Shown: positions 1 to 8,679 of the stretch, piece after piece
Position numbering within the stretch: position 1 is the first letter of the stretch
Layout of the letters: every line of letters begins with the position of its first letter
Source: Oscillospiraceae bacterium
Lineage (GTDB): Bacteria; Bacillota_A; Clostridia; Oscillospirales; Ruminococcaceae
Direction: 5' to 3'
DNA length: 64,000 nt
NCBI GenBank assembly: GCA_004558145.1
Contig: SFDQ01000005.1
Span: 62,001-126,000 of the forward strand
Made by a program: the position numbers and the translations under genes
The notes under the pieces: model-generated
Databases searched by the model: none
What the model was told of the DNA's origin: nothing
Seen by the model: only the letters and a program-made list of their open reading frames with translations

Positions 1-54
1 TCCGGTTTTTTGTTGCCGGGGCCGGGACGGCCCCTTGTCCTTTCAGAGATCAGC

Positions 55-834
55 TCAGAAGCGCAGGGAGATGCAGCTCAGGCCGCCGTTGGTCTTGCGC
101 AGCTCGGACACGCCCAGAACGATGGTCTTGTAGCCCATGTCCTCCACCAGCTTCTTGACCTTCGGATAGCCCTCGGGCACCAGCACGTAGTCGTTGACCC
201 ACACGCAGTTGGCGGCGTACATCTCGTCCTCGGGGATGACGTACTTGTTGAAGTCCTTGAACAGGGGGTTGTCGATGAACTCGCCGGCCACCAGCAGGTT
301 GTTGTTCTCCAGGTAGTTCACGCCGGACTTCAGATGGAACATCTCCTTCAGCTCCACCAGGATGGGGTTGTGGCCGTACTTTTTCAGGATGGCGGCCATG
401 TTCTCGGCGCCGGCGCGGGTGGTGCGCTTGGAGATGCCGATGTAGAAGTCGTTGCCCACCATCATGATGTCGCCGGGCTCGCAGGTGCCCTCGGTGATCT
501 GCTCCACGTTGTCGTAGAACTTCTCCAGGGTGGCGCGCAGGTCGGGCAGGCGGACCTCACCGTTGCGGGTCATGGCGCCGGGGTTGCTGATGATGGCCAC
601 CTTGTCGGTGAGCAGGGCGTTGTCTTCGATGAACACAGAACTGGCGAAATCCTCACAGGGAGCCAGAACGGTCACATCCAGGCCGGCCTTGGCCAGCGCC
701 GCCACATACTGCTCGTGCTGCACGATGGCCTTCTGATAGTTGGGGCGGCCCTCCAGATACACGCTGCTCAAAAGGCCCTCGGAGATGGAATGGCCGGGGA
801 TGCGGACGATGGCGCGAGTGAACTTTTTCGACAC
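55..834 (-). CDS. ddaH: Dimethylarginine dimethylaminohydrolase (DDAH)
   Basis: Hydrolyses N-omega-methylated arginines to citrulline plus methylamine or dimethylamine in the cytosol. From the GTG start the protein is 259 residues, the usual length for bacterial DDAH. It keeps the family's catalytic set: the GDIMMVG block (residues 121-127), His167 in FHLKSG and the nucleophile Cys254 in GGLSCISLRF at the extreme C-terminus. The pattern is that of true DDAH, not of the longer arginine deiminases. I chose the GTG at 834 because AGAGG lies 8 bases upstream; an in-frame ATG at 882 has no such site. It is the last gene of a leftward operon after a carbamoyltransferase and a YfcC carrier, which suggests methylarginine catabolism. 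The link to the neighbours is inference. Confidence 0.93.
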   Translation of the reverse strand: MSKKFTRAIVRIPGHSISEGLLSSVYLEGRPNYQKAIVQHEQYVAALAKAGLDVTVLAPCEDFASSVFIEDNALLTDKVAIISNPGAMTRNGEVRLPDLRATLEKFYDNVEQITEGTCEPGDIMMVGNDFYIGISKRTTRAGAENMAAILKKYGHNPILVELKEMFHLKSGVNYLENNNLLVAGEFIDNPLFKDFNKYVIPEDEMYAANCVWVNDYVLVPEGYPKVKKLVEDMGYKTIVLGVSELRKTNGGLSCISLRF

Positions 835-907
835 AGTAATTACCTCTTTTCTTGAAACAATGATGGTTTTGATATTCTGCAAAGCGGTTCGCTTTCAGTA
901 CGTTGGG

Positions 908-2428
908 TCAGATCATGATCCCCGCCACCAGCAGCACGCAGCAGGCGGCAAACATGACCAGCATGAACTTCCAGTTGGTCTTGACCCACTGACCGTAATC
1001 GATGTGGGCCACCTGGGTGCAGGTCATCACTGCGATGGAGGTGGGCATGATCATCTTCACCATGCCAAGGCCCATGATGTAGATCAGGATCATCATCTCG
1101 GGCTCGATGCCGGCAAACACCGCCAGCGGGGCCATGATGGACATGGTGGCCGCGGCCAGGCCGGAGGAGCTGGGGATGAGGATGGCGATGAGGAAGTAGA
1201 ACACAAGGCACACCAGCACGAAGAGCACGGGCGGCAGGGTGCTGAGGGTCTGCTCACCGAAGTTCAGGATGGTGGGCGTGATGGAGCCGGTGGTCATGAT
1301 GACCTGGATGCCGCGGGACAGCGGCACGATGAAGGCGGTGGACACAAGGCCCGCGGCGCCCCGCACGGTGATGTCGATGATCTTGTCCACCTTGTAGTGC
1401 ATCACAAAGCCCACCACGAAGGTGGCCACCAGCACCAGCAGGCTCAGTTCGTTGAAGTACCACTGGCCGAAGGGGGTGATGCTCTTGCCCAGCACGGTGC
1501 CGATCACGGGCAGGCCGGTGAGCCAGGCGGCAAAGTCCTCAAAGAAGGTCCAGTTTTCGTTCAGCGAGCTCCAGGGGATGAGGGAGATGATCATGATGGC
1601 AAAGGTCACGCAGAACACCACCACGACCCGGGACTGCTCCTTCGTCATGGTCAGGTCCTCGTCCTCGGCCACGGGGAACTCCTTCAGGTCCTGCTCCCGG
1701 CGGTAATACTGAGAGGAGAGGGTGGGGTCCTTTTTGACCTTGTCGGCATAGCGGCAGATGTAGGCGGAGATCAGGCTGAGGATCACCACGAACACGATGA
1801 ACCGCATCAGGATGCCCTCGCCGGGACTGATGCCGGCAATGCCGGCGGCGATGCCGGTGGCGAAGGGGTTCACCACCGAGGCCAGGCAGCCGCCCTGGGT
1901 GCCGAGCACCACGATCATCACGGTGACCATGGTGTCCAGCCCGAGGGAGAGGATCACGGGCATGAGCATGAGAAGATAGACAAAGCTCTCCTCGTAGGCG
2001 CCGTAGATGGTGCCCAGCGCGCCCATCAGGAACACCAGGATCCAGATCAGGCGGTGATAGCTGGCTTTGTTTTTGTCCGCCACCCGTTTGAGCAGCAGCT
2101 TGATGGAGCCGGATTCATTCATGATCTCCAAAAAGCTGCCGAACAGCATGATGGACAGGGAGATGGAGATGGCGCCGTCCACCAGGTCGTTGCCGCACAT
2201 GCCGATGATGGGCGCCATAACGATGTCCCACAGGCCCTGGGGGTTGGATTCCGTCTGGGAATAGGTGCCGGCGATGGCGTTTCCGCTCTCATCCAGCTGA
2301 TACTGGCCGCCGGGGATGATCCAGGTCAGCACCGCGGCAAGCACCAGGAACAGAAAGATGATGACATACGCATTGGGCGCCTTGAAAGGCTTTTTCTCCC
2401 GCGGCCGGCTCTTGTTTTTTCCGAGCAT
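908..2428 (-). CDS. YfcC-family (DcuC-like) membrane carrier
   Basis: A 506-residue polytopic inner-membrane protein with about a dozen hydrophobic segments. A short basic N-terminus (RPREKKPFKAPNAYV) precedes the first helix, as is typical of the YfcC family, which belongs to the C4-dicarboxylate/basic amino acid carrier group. The sequence WIIPGGQY after helix 1 and the repeated Gly/Pro-rich loops fit that family. AAGGAGG sits 7 bases before the ATG. The gene lies between a carbamoyltransferase and DDAH with short spacers, so it probably imports the methylarginine or citrulline substrate, possibly in exchange for ornithine as ArcD does in the arginine deiminase pathway. The substrate is inferred from context only. 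Confidence 0.82.
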   Translation of the reverse strand: MLGKNKSRPREKKPFKAPNAYVIIFLFLVLAAVLTWIIPGGQYQLDESGNAIAGTYSQTESNPQGLWDIVMAPIIGMCGNDLVDGAISISLSIMLFGSFLEIMNESGSIKLLLKRVADKNKASYHRLIWILVFLMGALGTIYGAYEESFVYLLMLMPVILSLGLDTMVTVMIVVLGTQGGCLASVVNPFATGIAAGIAGISPGEGILMRFIVFVVILSLISAYICRYADKVKKDPTLSSQYYRREQDLKEFPVAEDEDLTMTKEQSRVVVVFCVTFAIMIISLIPWSSLNENWTFFEDFAAWLTGLPVIGTVLGKSITPFGQWYFNELSLLVLVATFVVGFVMHYKVDKIIDITVRGAAGLVSTAFIVPLSRGIQVIMTTGSITPTILNFGEQTLSTLPPVLFVLVCLVFYFLIAILIPSSSGLAAATMSIMAPLAVFAGIEPEMMILIYIMGLGMVKMIMPTSIAVMTCTQVAHIDYGQWVKTNWKFMLVMFAACCVLLVAGIMI

Positions 2429-2464
2429 TTTTCATCCTCCTTTGTTGGGGGCGGAGGGCCGGCC

Positions 2465-3403
2465 TCACAGCGCGATGGCCGCCAGGATGCCCTTGATGGA
2501 GTGCATGCGGTTCTCGCCCTGGTCCCACACCATGCTCTGGCTGCATTCCATCACCTCATCGGTGACGTCGATGCCGCGGTAAGCAGGCAGGCAGTGCATG
2601 AAGATCGCGTCGCTCTTGGCCTTCTTCAGGGCTTCCATGGTCACCTGATAGGGGTGGAAGGCCTTCTTGAGCTTCTCCACTTCCTCCGGGGCCTGGCCCA
2701 TGCTGTAGTGGCTCATGCCGTAGACGATGTCGGCGCCTTCCAGCGCTTCGTCAAAGTTGGAGGTGAACACGATCTTGGCACCCGAAACAGCGGCCCGCTT
2801 TTTGGCTTCCGCCAGAGCCAGGGGATCGGGTTCCAGGCCGTCGGGACGGGCGATGTACATGTCGATGCCCAGGGTGGCGCAGAAGATCATGGTGGTGTAG
2901 CACACGTTGTACAGGTTGCCGGCGTAGCAGAGCTTCAGGCCCTTGTAGCCGCCCTTCTTCTCCTTGATGGTCATCATGTCTGCCACGCCCTGGGTGGGAT
3001 GGGCGGTGGTGGTGAGGCCGTTGATGACGGGGTGGTCCATCCACTGGGCGTATTCCTCCACGATCTCGTGGCCGAAGGTGCGGATGAACAGGCCGTCGTA
3101 GTAGCGGTCGAACATGCGGGCGGTGTCCTTCAGGGGTTCGCCGCGGCCGCTCTGCAACTCGTCGGGGCGCAGATAGACGGTGGTGATGCCCAGATCCGCC
3201 GCCGCGCGCTGGAAAGCGTTGCGGGTGCGGGTGGAGTTTTTCTCGAACAGAGCGGCCCACACCTGCCCCTTGAAGTATTCATGGGGCTCGCGTGCGACCC
3301 ATTTGTGTTTCAGTTCAAGGGACAGGTCGGTGATGAACTCCATCTCTTCGCGGTCCAGATCCTTGAAAGCCAAAAAGTCTTTGCCTCTGAAATTCTTTCT
3401 CAT
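2465..3403 (-). CDS. Ornithine carbamoyltransferase family protein, probably catabolic
   Basis: A 312-residue cytosolic transcarbamylase. Carbamoyl-phosphate binding motifs are intact: STRTR (57-61), HPTQ (135-138) and HCLP (270-273). The amino-acid side has SMG (234-236), as in ornithine carbamoyltransferases, and a C-terminal ENRMHSIK segment. It is shorter than the knotted YgeW type (about 390 residues). In an operon with DDAH it would most simply run backwards, converting citrulline and phosphate to ornithine and carbamoyl phosphate, which a carbamate kinase (17.2 kb) could use to make ATP. An anabolic role, or another acceptor such as putrescine, cannot be excluded. It is the first gene of the operon; CGGAGG precedes the ATG. 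Confidence 0.85.
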   Translation of the reverse strand: MRKNFRGKDFLAFKDLDREEMEFITDLSLELKHKWVAREPHEYFKGQVWAALFEKNSTRTRNAFQRAAADLGITTVYLRPDELQSGRGEPLKDTARMFDRYYDGLFIRTFGHEIVEEYAQWMDHPVINGLTTTAHPTQGVADMMTIKEKKGGYKGLKLCYAGNLYNVCYTTMIFCATLGIDMYIARPDGLEPDPLALAEAKKRAAVSGAKIVFTSNFDEALEGADIVYGMSHYSMGQAPEEVEKLKKAFHPYQVTMEALKKAKSDAIFMHCLPAYRGIDVTDEVMECSQSMVWDQGENRMHSIKGILAAIAL

Positions 3404-3550
3404 AAGGTTTTCCTCCGCTTATGTATAAAGATTCTTTCGTTGTTGTGGGCCCATTTGCTATACCCTATTTTAAGGTTTTTTGCTCTCCTTGTATATTGTG
3501 CTTTTGTACGTTGTTTGTTCTCATCAATCGTACCTTTGTCATCGTTTCTG

Positions 3551-3579
3551 TTGACCTGGCCGAAAAAGGCCTGTATAAT
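3551..3579 (+). promoter_or_regulatory. Sigma-A-type promoter of the PucR regulator
   Basis: TTGACC and TATAAT are separated by exactly 17 bases, about 80 bases upstream of the regulator's GTG start. The spacer contains an inverted repeat GGCC-GAAAAA-GGCC that could serve as an operator. This AT-rich 250-base stretch (3404-3656) is shared with the divergent carbamoyltransferase operon; I could not pick a single good leftward promoter in it. Confidence 0.7.
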
Positions 3580-3656
3580 TTTGTATAAATTTTCTTTTCC
3601 TTTTTGCCGGGGCGGTGCCCCGGTCCGGGCTTTAAAAAAAGGAGGCCGAACCACCT

Positions 3657-5288
3657 GTGATCACCGTAAAAGAAGCGCTAGAGACCGACGGGCTGCGCAA
3701 TGCCGTTGTTTTGTGCGGGTCAAACGGCCTTGACAGAAAGCTCAGCACCGTCACCATCATGGACATCCCCAACATCGTGGACTGGCTGACCGGCGGCGAG
3801 CTGATCATCTCGGGCACCCTTCTGCCACAGTGTTTTTCCCGCGAACTGGTGGACGCCTTCCTGGAAAAGGATGTCGCGGGCATCGTGACGAAAGAAAAGT
3901 TCATCACCGGCCTGGATACAGAACTTGTGAAATATTGCAACAGCCGGCGGTTCCCCATCATCCTTTCCGACCCCTCCCTGAACTGGGAGCAGATCATGAA
4001 CCCCATCACCCGGCACATCGTGCGCAAGCCCTATCTGCTGATCGAGGAATCCCAGCGTTTTCACAACGCGCTGATGAAGTCGCTCATCGACGGGGCAGGC
4101 TTTTCGGAGATGTGCTGCCTGATGTACGACATGGCGGGCGAGACCCTGGCTGTGCTGGACAACGATCTCCACCTCCTGGGCATGAGCCGGAATTTTGACT
4201 GGAAGCACTACCTGCGGGACATCAACAGCGGGCGGCTGCAATACGCCGAGATCTGCGCGCTGCCTTCGGAAGAAAGCATCGTCCGCCTTTACAGCTACCA
4301 GAACATGCTGCTGCGCTCCATCGGCAGCAAGATCCTTTTGTACCCCGTGACCATGAACCAGACCAAATACGGCTACATCGCCCTGCTGGCGCCCCTCTCC
4401 GCCACCGAGGTCCCGCCTCACCAGGCGGTGAAGATCCAGCAGCTGGGCTTGTTCGTGGCGCTGCACGCCTCCAAGCGCAGCGAGATCAGCAGCGCCGTGC
4501 GCCGGTTCAACGGGCTGGTGATGGACCAGCTGCTGGCCAGCAAGAACCTCTCCCAGCGGCAGCTGGAGGACCTTCTGGCCCCGCTGGGCAAAAAAATACA
4601 CCGCAAGTACTATGCGGTGCATCTGGTGCACAACGAGTTTTCCACCCTGGACTCCTTCGTGCTGTGGAACAATCGTTTCGGCGAGTTCCACGACCTTCTG
4701 GAGAAGAGCATCCCCATCTTTGACCATCTTCTTGTGTTTGAAAAGAACAACGCCCAGATCATCCTGATCCCCGACCCCTGCAAGGACCTGAACGACCTGG
4801 TGCGCACCATCCGGGAGTGCTTCATCACTGCCACCGGCATCAAAAATGTGTACATCGGCATCAGCGACGCCGTTCAGCTGTGTGACATCAAGACCGCCTT
4901 TCTCCAGAGCGCCCACGCCGCCAACTACCTGCTCTCCACCAAGAGCCACCGCGCCTGCTTTTTCTACCGGGACCTGGGCATCCTCAAGTTCTTCATGGAC
5001 CGCTGGGGCAATCTGGACCAGGACTTCCTGCGCAGCTGCTACGACCGGTACATCACGCCCTTGAAGGAATACGACGAAAAGCACAGCACCAACCTTTTGG
5101 AAACGCTGGAAGCCTATCTGCACAACAACTGCTCCAAGACCAACACGGAAAAGCAGCTTTTCATCCACAAGAACACCTTGCGGGCCCGGCTGGACACCAT
5201 CGGCAAAATACTCAACTGCGACCCTTCCAGCATGGAGGACCTGTTCCACATCCAGCTGGCGATGAAGATACGCTTCTTTTTTGATTGA
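3657..5288 (+). CDS. PucR/CdaR-family transcriptional regulator
   Basis: A 543-residue regulator with the layout of the purine catabolism regulator family. The N-terminal PucR-type ligand domain starts at residue 1 (MITVKEAL, then TIMDIPNIVDWLTGGELIIS). A GGDEF-like CdaR middle region follows, then a C-terminal helix-turn-helix with the family's closing pattern (YLHNNCSKTNTEKQLFIHKN followed by TLRARLDTIGKIL). GTG start; AGGAGG lies 11 bases upstream. It is divergent from the DDAH operon and convergent with the molybdenum hydroxylase operon, so it is the natural candidate regulator for the former. The inducer is unknown; a purine- or arginine-derived small molecule is a guess from context. 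Confidence 0.88.
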   Translation: MITVKEALETDGLRNAVVLCGSNGLDRKLSTVTIMDIPNIVDWLTGGELIISGTLLPQCFSRELVDAFLEKDVAGIVTKEKFITGLDTELVKYCNSRRFPIILSDPSLNWEQIMNPITRHIVRKPYLLIEESQRFHNALMKSLIDGAGFSEMCCLMYDMAGETLAVLDNDLHLLGMSRNFDWKHYLRDINSGRLQYAEICALPSEESIVRLYSYQNMLLRSIGSKILLYPVTMNQTKYGYIALLAPLSATEVPPHQAVKIQQLGLFVALHASKRSEISSAVRRFNGLVMDQLLASKNLSQRQLEDLLAPLGKKIHRKYYAVHLVHNEFSTLDSFVLWNNRFGEFHDLLEKSIPIFDHLLVFEKNNAQIILIPDPCKDLNDLVRTIRECFITATGIKNVYIGISDAVQLCDIKTAFLQSAHAANYLLSTKSHRACFFYRDLGILKFFMDRWGNLDQDFLRSCYDRYITPLKEYDEKHSTNLLETLEAYLHNNCSKTNTEKQLFIHKNTLRARLDTIGKILNCDPSSMEDLFHIQLAMKIRFFFD

Positions 5289-5294
5289 TTTTGC

Positions 5295-5331
5295 AAAAAG
5301 CCCCCTTCGGAATGTCCGAAGGGGGCTTTTT
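5295..5331. terminator. Bidirectional intrinsic terminator
   Basis: A hairpin, AAAAAGCCCCCTTCGG and CCGAAGGGGGCTTTTT around a 5-base loop, lies between the convergent PucR gene and mocA-like gene. It has a T tract on both strands, so it can end both transcripts. Confidence 0.92.
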
Positions 5332-5341
5332 GACTGAAAAT

Positions 5342-5923
5342 TCACTCTTTCAGCTGCCCGGGCAGGTCGATGTCCTCCAGCTCCCGCGCGCTTTCTGCCT
5401 GCACCCGCAGGCACTCGCCGCCCAGGGCGCGCAGAACGGACCGCCCGCCCCGGTCGCCCTCCAGCGCCCGCAGGTCCTTCGCCAGCGGCGCGGAGAAAAG
5501 GGTGGGGCTGCCCACCTTTTCGCCAAAGCAGAGGGTGGCCCCGCGGGTGGGCGGGGCGGCCTTTTCCATCAGGGCCGCCACACTGGCGGCGGTGAGGTAC
5601 GGCTGGTCCGCCACCGCGAAGAGCAGATAGTCGCCCTCGGCCAGCGGCTCCAACGCGTCCAGCGCCGCCTTGATGGTGAAGGAAAGGCCCTGTTCGCTCA
5701 AGGGGCTCTCTACCGCCTTTGCCCCGACGGCGCGGGCCGCCGCCAGAATTTCCGGCGTGCGGCTGACCACCGTCACGTCGGCAGCCGGGCGCATCTTTGC
5801 CGCCGCCAGCAGGGCGGCGAGGCCGTGGGCGTAGAGGGGTTTGCCGTTCAGCGGGCGCAGCAGCTTGTTGGAGCCGAAGCGGCGGGCGCTGCCCGCCGCC
5901 AGCAGGATGAGATGCTCAGCCAT
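5342..5923 (-). CDS. mocA: MocA-like molybdenum cofactor nucleotidyltransferase
   Basis: A 193-residue protein of the MobA-like NTP transferase fold. It transfers a nucleotide (CMP in MocA) to molybdopterin for insertion into xanthine-dehydrogenase-type enzymes. Seen: LLAAGSARRFGSNKLL at the N-terminus (the nucleotide-binding LAAGxSxRFGxxK loop), ADQP at about 104-107 (metal binding) and a GSPTLF-GDRGGRSVL region typical of the MocA/YgfJ group. It overlaps the end of the molybdenum subunit gene by 8 bases and closes the hydroxylase operon, which supports a cofactor-maturation role. CTP versus GTP preference cannot be read with certainty. Confidence 0.85.
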   Translation of the reverse strand: MAEHLILLAAGSARRFGSNKLLRPLNGKPLYAHGLAALLAAAKMRPAADVTVVSRTPEILAAARAVGAKAVESPLSEQGLSFTIKAALDALEPLAEGDYLLFAVADQPYLTAASVAALMEKAAPPTRGATLCFGEKVGSPTLFSAPLAKDLRALEGDRGGRSVLRALGGECLRVQAESARELEDIDLPGQLKE

Positions 5924-8213
5924 TTTTCCTCATGCCCAGCAGCACCTTTTCCGGGGTGATGGGCAGACTGCGGTGCCACACGCCGGTGGCCCGGTAGACG
6001 GCATGGGCGATGGCCGGCGAGGGGGTGTTGATGACGATCTCGCCGATGGACTTTGCGCCGAAGGGGCCGCTGGGCTCGTAGCTGGCCTCGAAGGTCACGT
6101 CCAGTTTGCCCATGTCCAGCCGGGTGGGGATCTTGTACTGCATAAACGAGTTTTCCGCCAGATGGCCGGTCTCGTTGTAGGTGATGCTCTCGAACAGGGC
6201 CATGCCGATGCCCTGCACAAGGCCGCCCTCGGTCTGCACCCGGGCGAGGTTCGGGTTGATGGGGGTGCCGCAGTCCACCACGGCGGTGTAGTCCAGCACC
6301 TTCACGCCGCCGGTCTTGGTGTCCACCTCCACCTCGGCCATGCCCGCCATGAAGGGAGGCGGCGAGGTGGGCGAAGAGTGGGAGCAGGTGACCTGCAGAG
6401 TGGGGCCGCTGCCGCACATGGCGCGGCCCGCCACGTCGGTGAGGCTCACCTCGCCCTTGCCGTCCAGCCGGCGCACGGAGCGGCCGGCGAACTCCACCGC
6501 TTCGGGGGCGCAGTCCAGCATCTGGGCCGCCAGGGCGCAGATGCGCTCTTTCAGCTGAGCGCAGGCCTTTTCCACCGCCTTGCCGGTGACGTAGGTGGTG
6601 GAGGAGGCGTAGGAGCCGGAGTCGTAGGGGGAGGCGTCGGTGTCCGCGCCGAAGACGGAGATGTTGTCCACGTCGCAGTCCAGGCAGTCGGCGGCAATTT
6701 GCGCCAGGATGGTGTCGCAGCCGGTGCCCATGTCCGCCGCGCCGATGGTGAGGTTATAGCAGCCCTCGTCCCCCAGCTTGATGGTGGCGCTGCCCACGTC
6801 CACCCCGGAGATGCCGGAGCCCTGCATGGCGATGGCCACGCCGGCGGCGCGCACCCTGCCGTCGCCCATGTCCCGCACGGGGTACTTTTCCGCCCAGCCG
6901 AACCGCTGGGCGCATTTGGCAAGGCACCGGTCCAGGGCGCAGGCGGAGGCCGGCTCGTTATAGTAGGCGGGCATGGTCTGGCCCTCCCGCACGATGTTCT
7001 TCATCCGCAGCTCCACCGGGTCCAGCCCCAGCCGCTCGGCCAGCTCATTCACCGCGCTTTCCACGGCGAAGATGCCTTGCGTTGCGCCGTAGCCCCGGTA
7101 GGCCCCGGAGGACTGGTGGTTGGTGTAGACCACATCCCAGGCGAAACGGAAAGCCTCCAGATTGCCGGTGTAAAGGGGGATGGACTTGTGGCCGGAGAGG
7201 CCCACGGTGGTGGGGCCGTGCTCGCCGTAGGCCCCGGTGTCGGACAGGGTGTAAACGTCCAAGGCGCGGATGACGCCCTCTTTGGTCGCGCCCAGGCGCA
7301 CCTTCACCTCCATGGGGTGGCGGGGGCTGGAGGCGATGAGGCTCTCTTCCCTGGAATAGATCATCCGGGCGGCGCGGCCGGTCTTCCAGGTGACGAAGGC
7401 TGGGTACACTTCCGCCACCACCGTCTGCTTTGCGCCGAAGCCGCCGCCGATGCGGGGCTTTTCCACATGGATTTTGGATTTGGGGATGTCCAGGGCGTTG
7501 GCCAGGATGCGCCGCACATGGAACACGATCTGGGTGGAGGACACCACATGCAGCCGCCCGTAGGCATCCAGCTCGGTGTAGGTGCGGAAGGTCTCCATCA
7601 TGGCCTGGTTGCAGCCTTGCGTGTTATAGGTGTGCTCCACCACCAGGTCGCAGTCCGCCAGCACCTGCTCCACGTCGCCGTCGGCATCGCTGCCGGAGGC
7701 GCAGAGGTTGCGGCGGTTGTCCGCCCCCACGGGGCAGAGGGCCTTCCAGCTCTCCTCCGGGTGCACCAGCACCGGGCCGTCCAGCGCTTCGTGAACGTCC
7801 AGCACCGCGGGCAGCACCTGATACTTCACCTTGATGCGCTTCAGGGCCTGCCGGGCGGCCTCCTCGGTCTCGGCGGCCACGATGGCCACCGCGTCGCCCA
7901 CAAAGCGGACGTGCTTATCCAGAATGAGCCGGTCATAAGGGGAGGGCTCGGGCCAGGTCTGGCCCGCCATGGTGAAGCGCTTTTGGGGCACGTCCTCCCA
8001 GGTGTAAACGGCCACCACCCCCGGCGTGCGCAGGGCGGCGGCGGGGTCGATGGACTCGATGAGGGCGTTGGCGTGGGGGCTGCGCAGCACCTTGACCACA
8101 AGGCAGTCCGCCGGGGTCACGTCCTCGGTGTAGACGGGCTTGCCCAGCAGGAGGGCCATGGCGTCCTTTTTGCGCACGGGCGCACCCACTGCGCGGCGTT
8201 CGGCTTCACTCAC
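5916..8213 (-). CDS. xdhA: Molybdenum-binding large subunit of a xanthine-dehydrogenase-type hydroxylase
   Basis: About 765 residues. It binds the molybdopterin cofactor and hydroxylates an N-heterocycle, with electrons passing to the 2Fe-2S and FAD subunits. Seen: GGGFGAK, the substrate-channel motif AYRGYGATQ (equivalent of the conserved Arg loop), and the GAKSIGE motif near the C-terminus that supplies the catalytic Glu (usually GVGE). The residue after GGGFGAK is Gln, where animal xanthine dehydrogenases have the substrate-binding Glu, so the substrate may not be xanthine itself. I prefer the GTG at 8213, spaced 7 bases from AGGGGGT, over the GTG at 8222. It overlaps the 2Fe-2S gene. Confidence 0.9.
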   Translation of the reverse strand: MSEAERRAVGAPVRKKDAMALLLGKPVYTEDVTPADCLVVKVLRSPHANALIESIDPAAALRTPGVVAVYTWEDVPQKRFTMAGQTWPEPSPYDRLILDKHVRFVGDAVAIVAAETEEAARQALKRIKVKYQVLPAVLDVHEALDGPVLVHPEESWKALCPVGADNRRNLCASGSDADGDVEQVLADCDLVVEHTYNTQGCNQAMMETFRTYTELDAYGRLHVVSSTQIVFHVRRILANALDIPKSKIHVEKPRIGGGFGAKQTVVAEVYPAFVTWKTGRAARMIYSREESLIASSPRHPMEVKVRLGATKEGVIRALDVYTLSDTGAYGEHGPTTVGLSGHKSIPLYTGNLEAFRFAWDVVYTNHQSSGAYRGYGATQGIFAVESAVNELAERLGLDPVELRMKNIVREGQTMPAYYNEPASACALDRCLAKCAQRFGWAEKYPVRDMGDGRVRAAGVAIAMQGSGISGVDVGSATIKLGDEGCYNLTIGAADMGTGCDTILAQIAADCLDCDVDNISVFGADTDASPYDSGSYASSTTYVTGKAVEKACAQLKERICALAAQMLDCAPEAVEFAGRSVRRLDGKGEVSLTDVAGRAMCGSGPTLQVTCSHSSPTSPPPFMAGMAEVEVDTKTGGVKVLDYTAVVDCGTPINPNLARVQTEGGLVQGIGMALFESITYNETGHLAENSFMQYKIPTRLDMGKLDVTFEASYEPSGPFGAKSIGEIVINTPSPAIAHAVYRATGVWHRSLPITPEKVLLGMRKNG

Positions 8214-8676
8214 GGCCCTCACCCCCTTTGCGGCTGTTCAAAAAGGCGCGGATGCCCCGCAGCTGCCCCTCGTAGCCGGAGCAGCGGCAGAGGTTGCCCG
8301 CCAGAAAGGCCCGGATGTCGTCGTCGGTGGGGTCGGGGTTCTCCCGCAGCAGGGCGATGGTGTTCATCACGAAGCCCGGGTTGCAGAAACCGCACTGCTC
8401 CGCGCCCTGGTCGGCGATGAACTCGGCGAAGGGGCGGGCCTCCTCCTGCAAACCTTCCAGGGTGTCCACCCGGCGGCCGTCGGCCCGCGCCGCCAGCACC
8501 GAGCAGGAGAGCACCGGCGCGCCGTCCAAAAGGACGGTGCACAGGCCGCAGTTCGAGGTCTCACAGCCCCGCTTGACGCTGAGGCACCCTTTTTCCCGCA
8601 CAAGGTCAATGAGCAGGGTGTCGGGCCGCACGGCGGCGGTGACCGGCCGGCCGTTCAAAACAAAATTTATCTCCAT
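8206..8676 (-). CDS. xdhC: 2Fe-2S subunit of the molybdenum hydroxylase
   Basis: A 156-residue electron-transfer subunit. The N-terminal plant-ferredoxin-type cluster has GCETSNCGLC plus a later Cys (LSC). The C-terminal all-helical cluster domain has CGFCNPGF and NLCRCSGY. Both [2Fe-2S] sites are therefore complete. CGFCNPG differs from the usual CGFCTPG. The gene starts 3 bases after the FAD subunit stop and overlaps the molybdenum subunit, so the three are translationally linked. The subunit naming follows the E. coli xdhABC convention. Confidence 0.93.
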   Translation of the reverse strand: MEINFVLNGRPVTAAVRPDTLLIDLVREKGCLSVKRGCETSNCGLCTVLLDGAPVLSCSVLAARADGRRVDTLEGLQEEARPFAEFIADQGAEQCGFCNPGFVMNTIALLRENPDPTDDDIRAFLAGNLCRCSGYEGQLRGIRAFLNSRKGGEGRE

Positions 8677-8679
8677 GGC

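Noticed and set aside
18..34. Hairpin GGGGCC/GGCCCC downstream of ddaH as terminator
   Set aside because: On the minus strand it is followed by an A-rich stretch, not a U tract, and the window ends there, so the true terminator may lie outside.
740..3733. Plus-strand open frame of 997 codons across the YfcC and carbamoyltransferase genes
   Set aside because: Antisense to well-conserved genes; its translation is His/Gly/Asp-rich low-complexity sequence, typical of a shadow frame in GC-rich DNA.
5841..8420. Plus-strand open frame of 859 codons
   Set aside because: Shadow of the molybdenum hydroxylase subunit genes, whose motifs are unmistakable.
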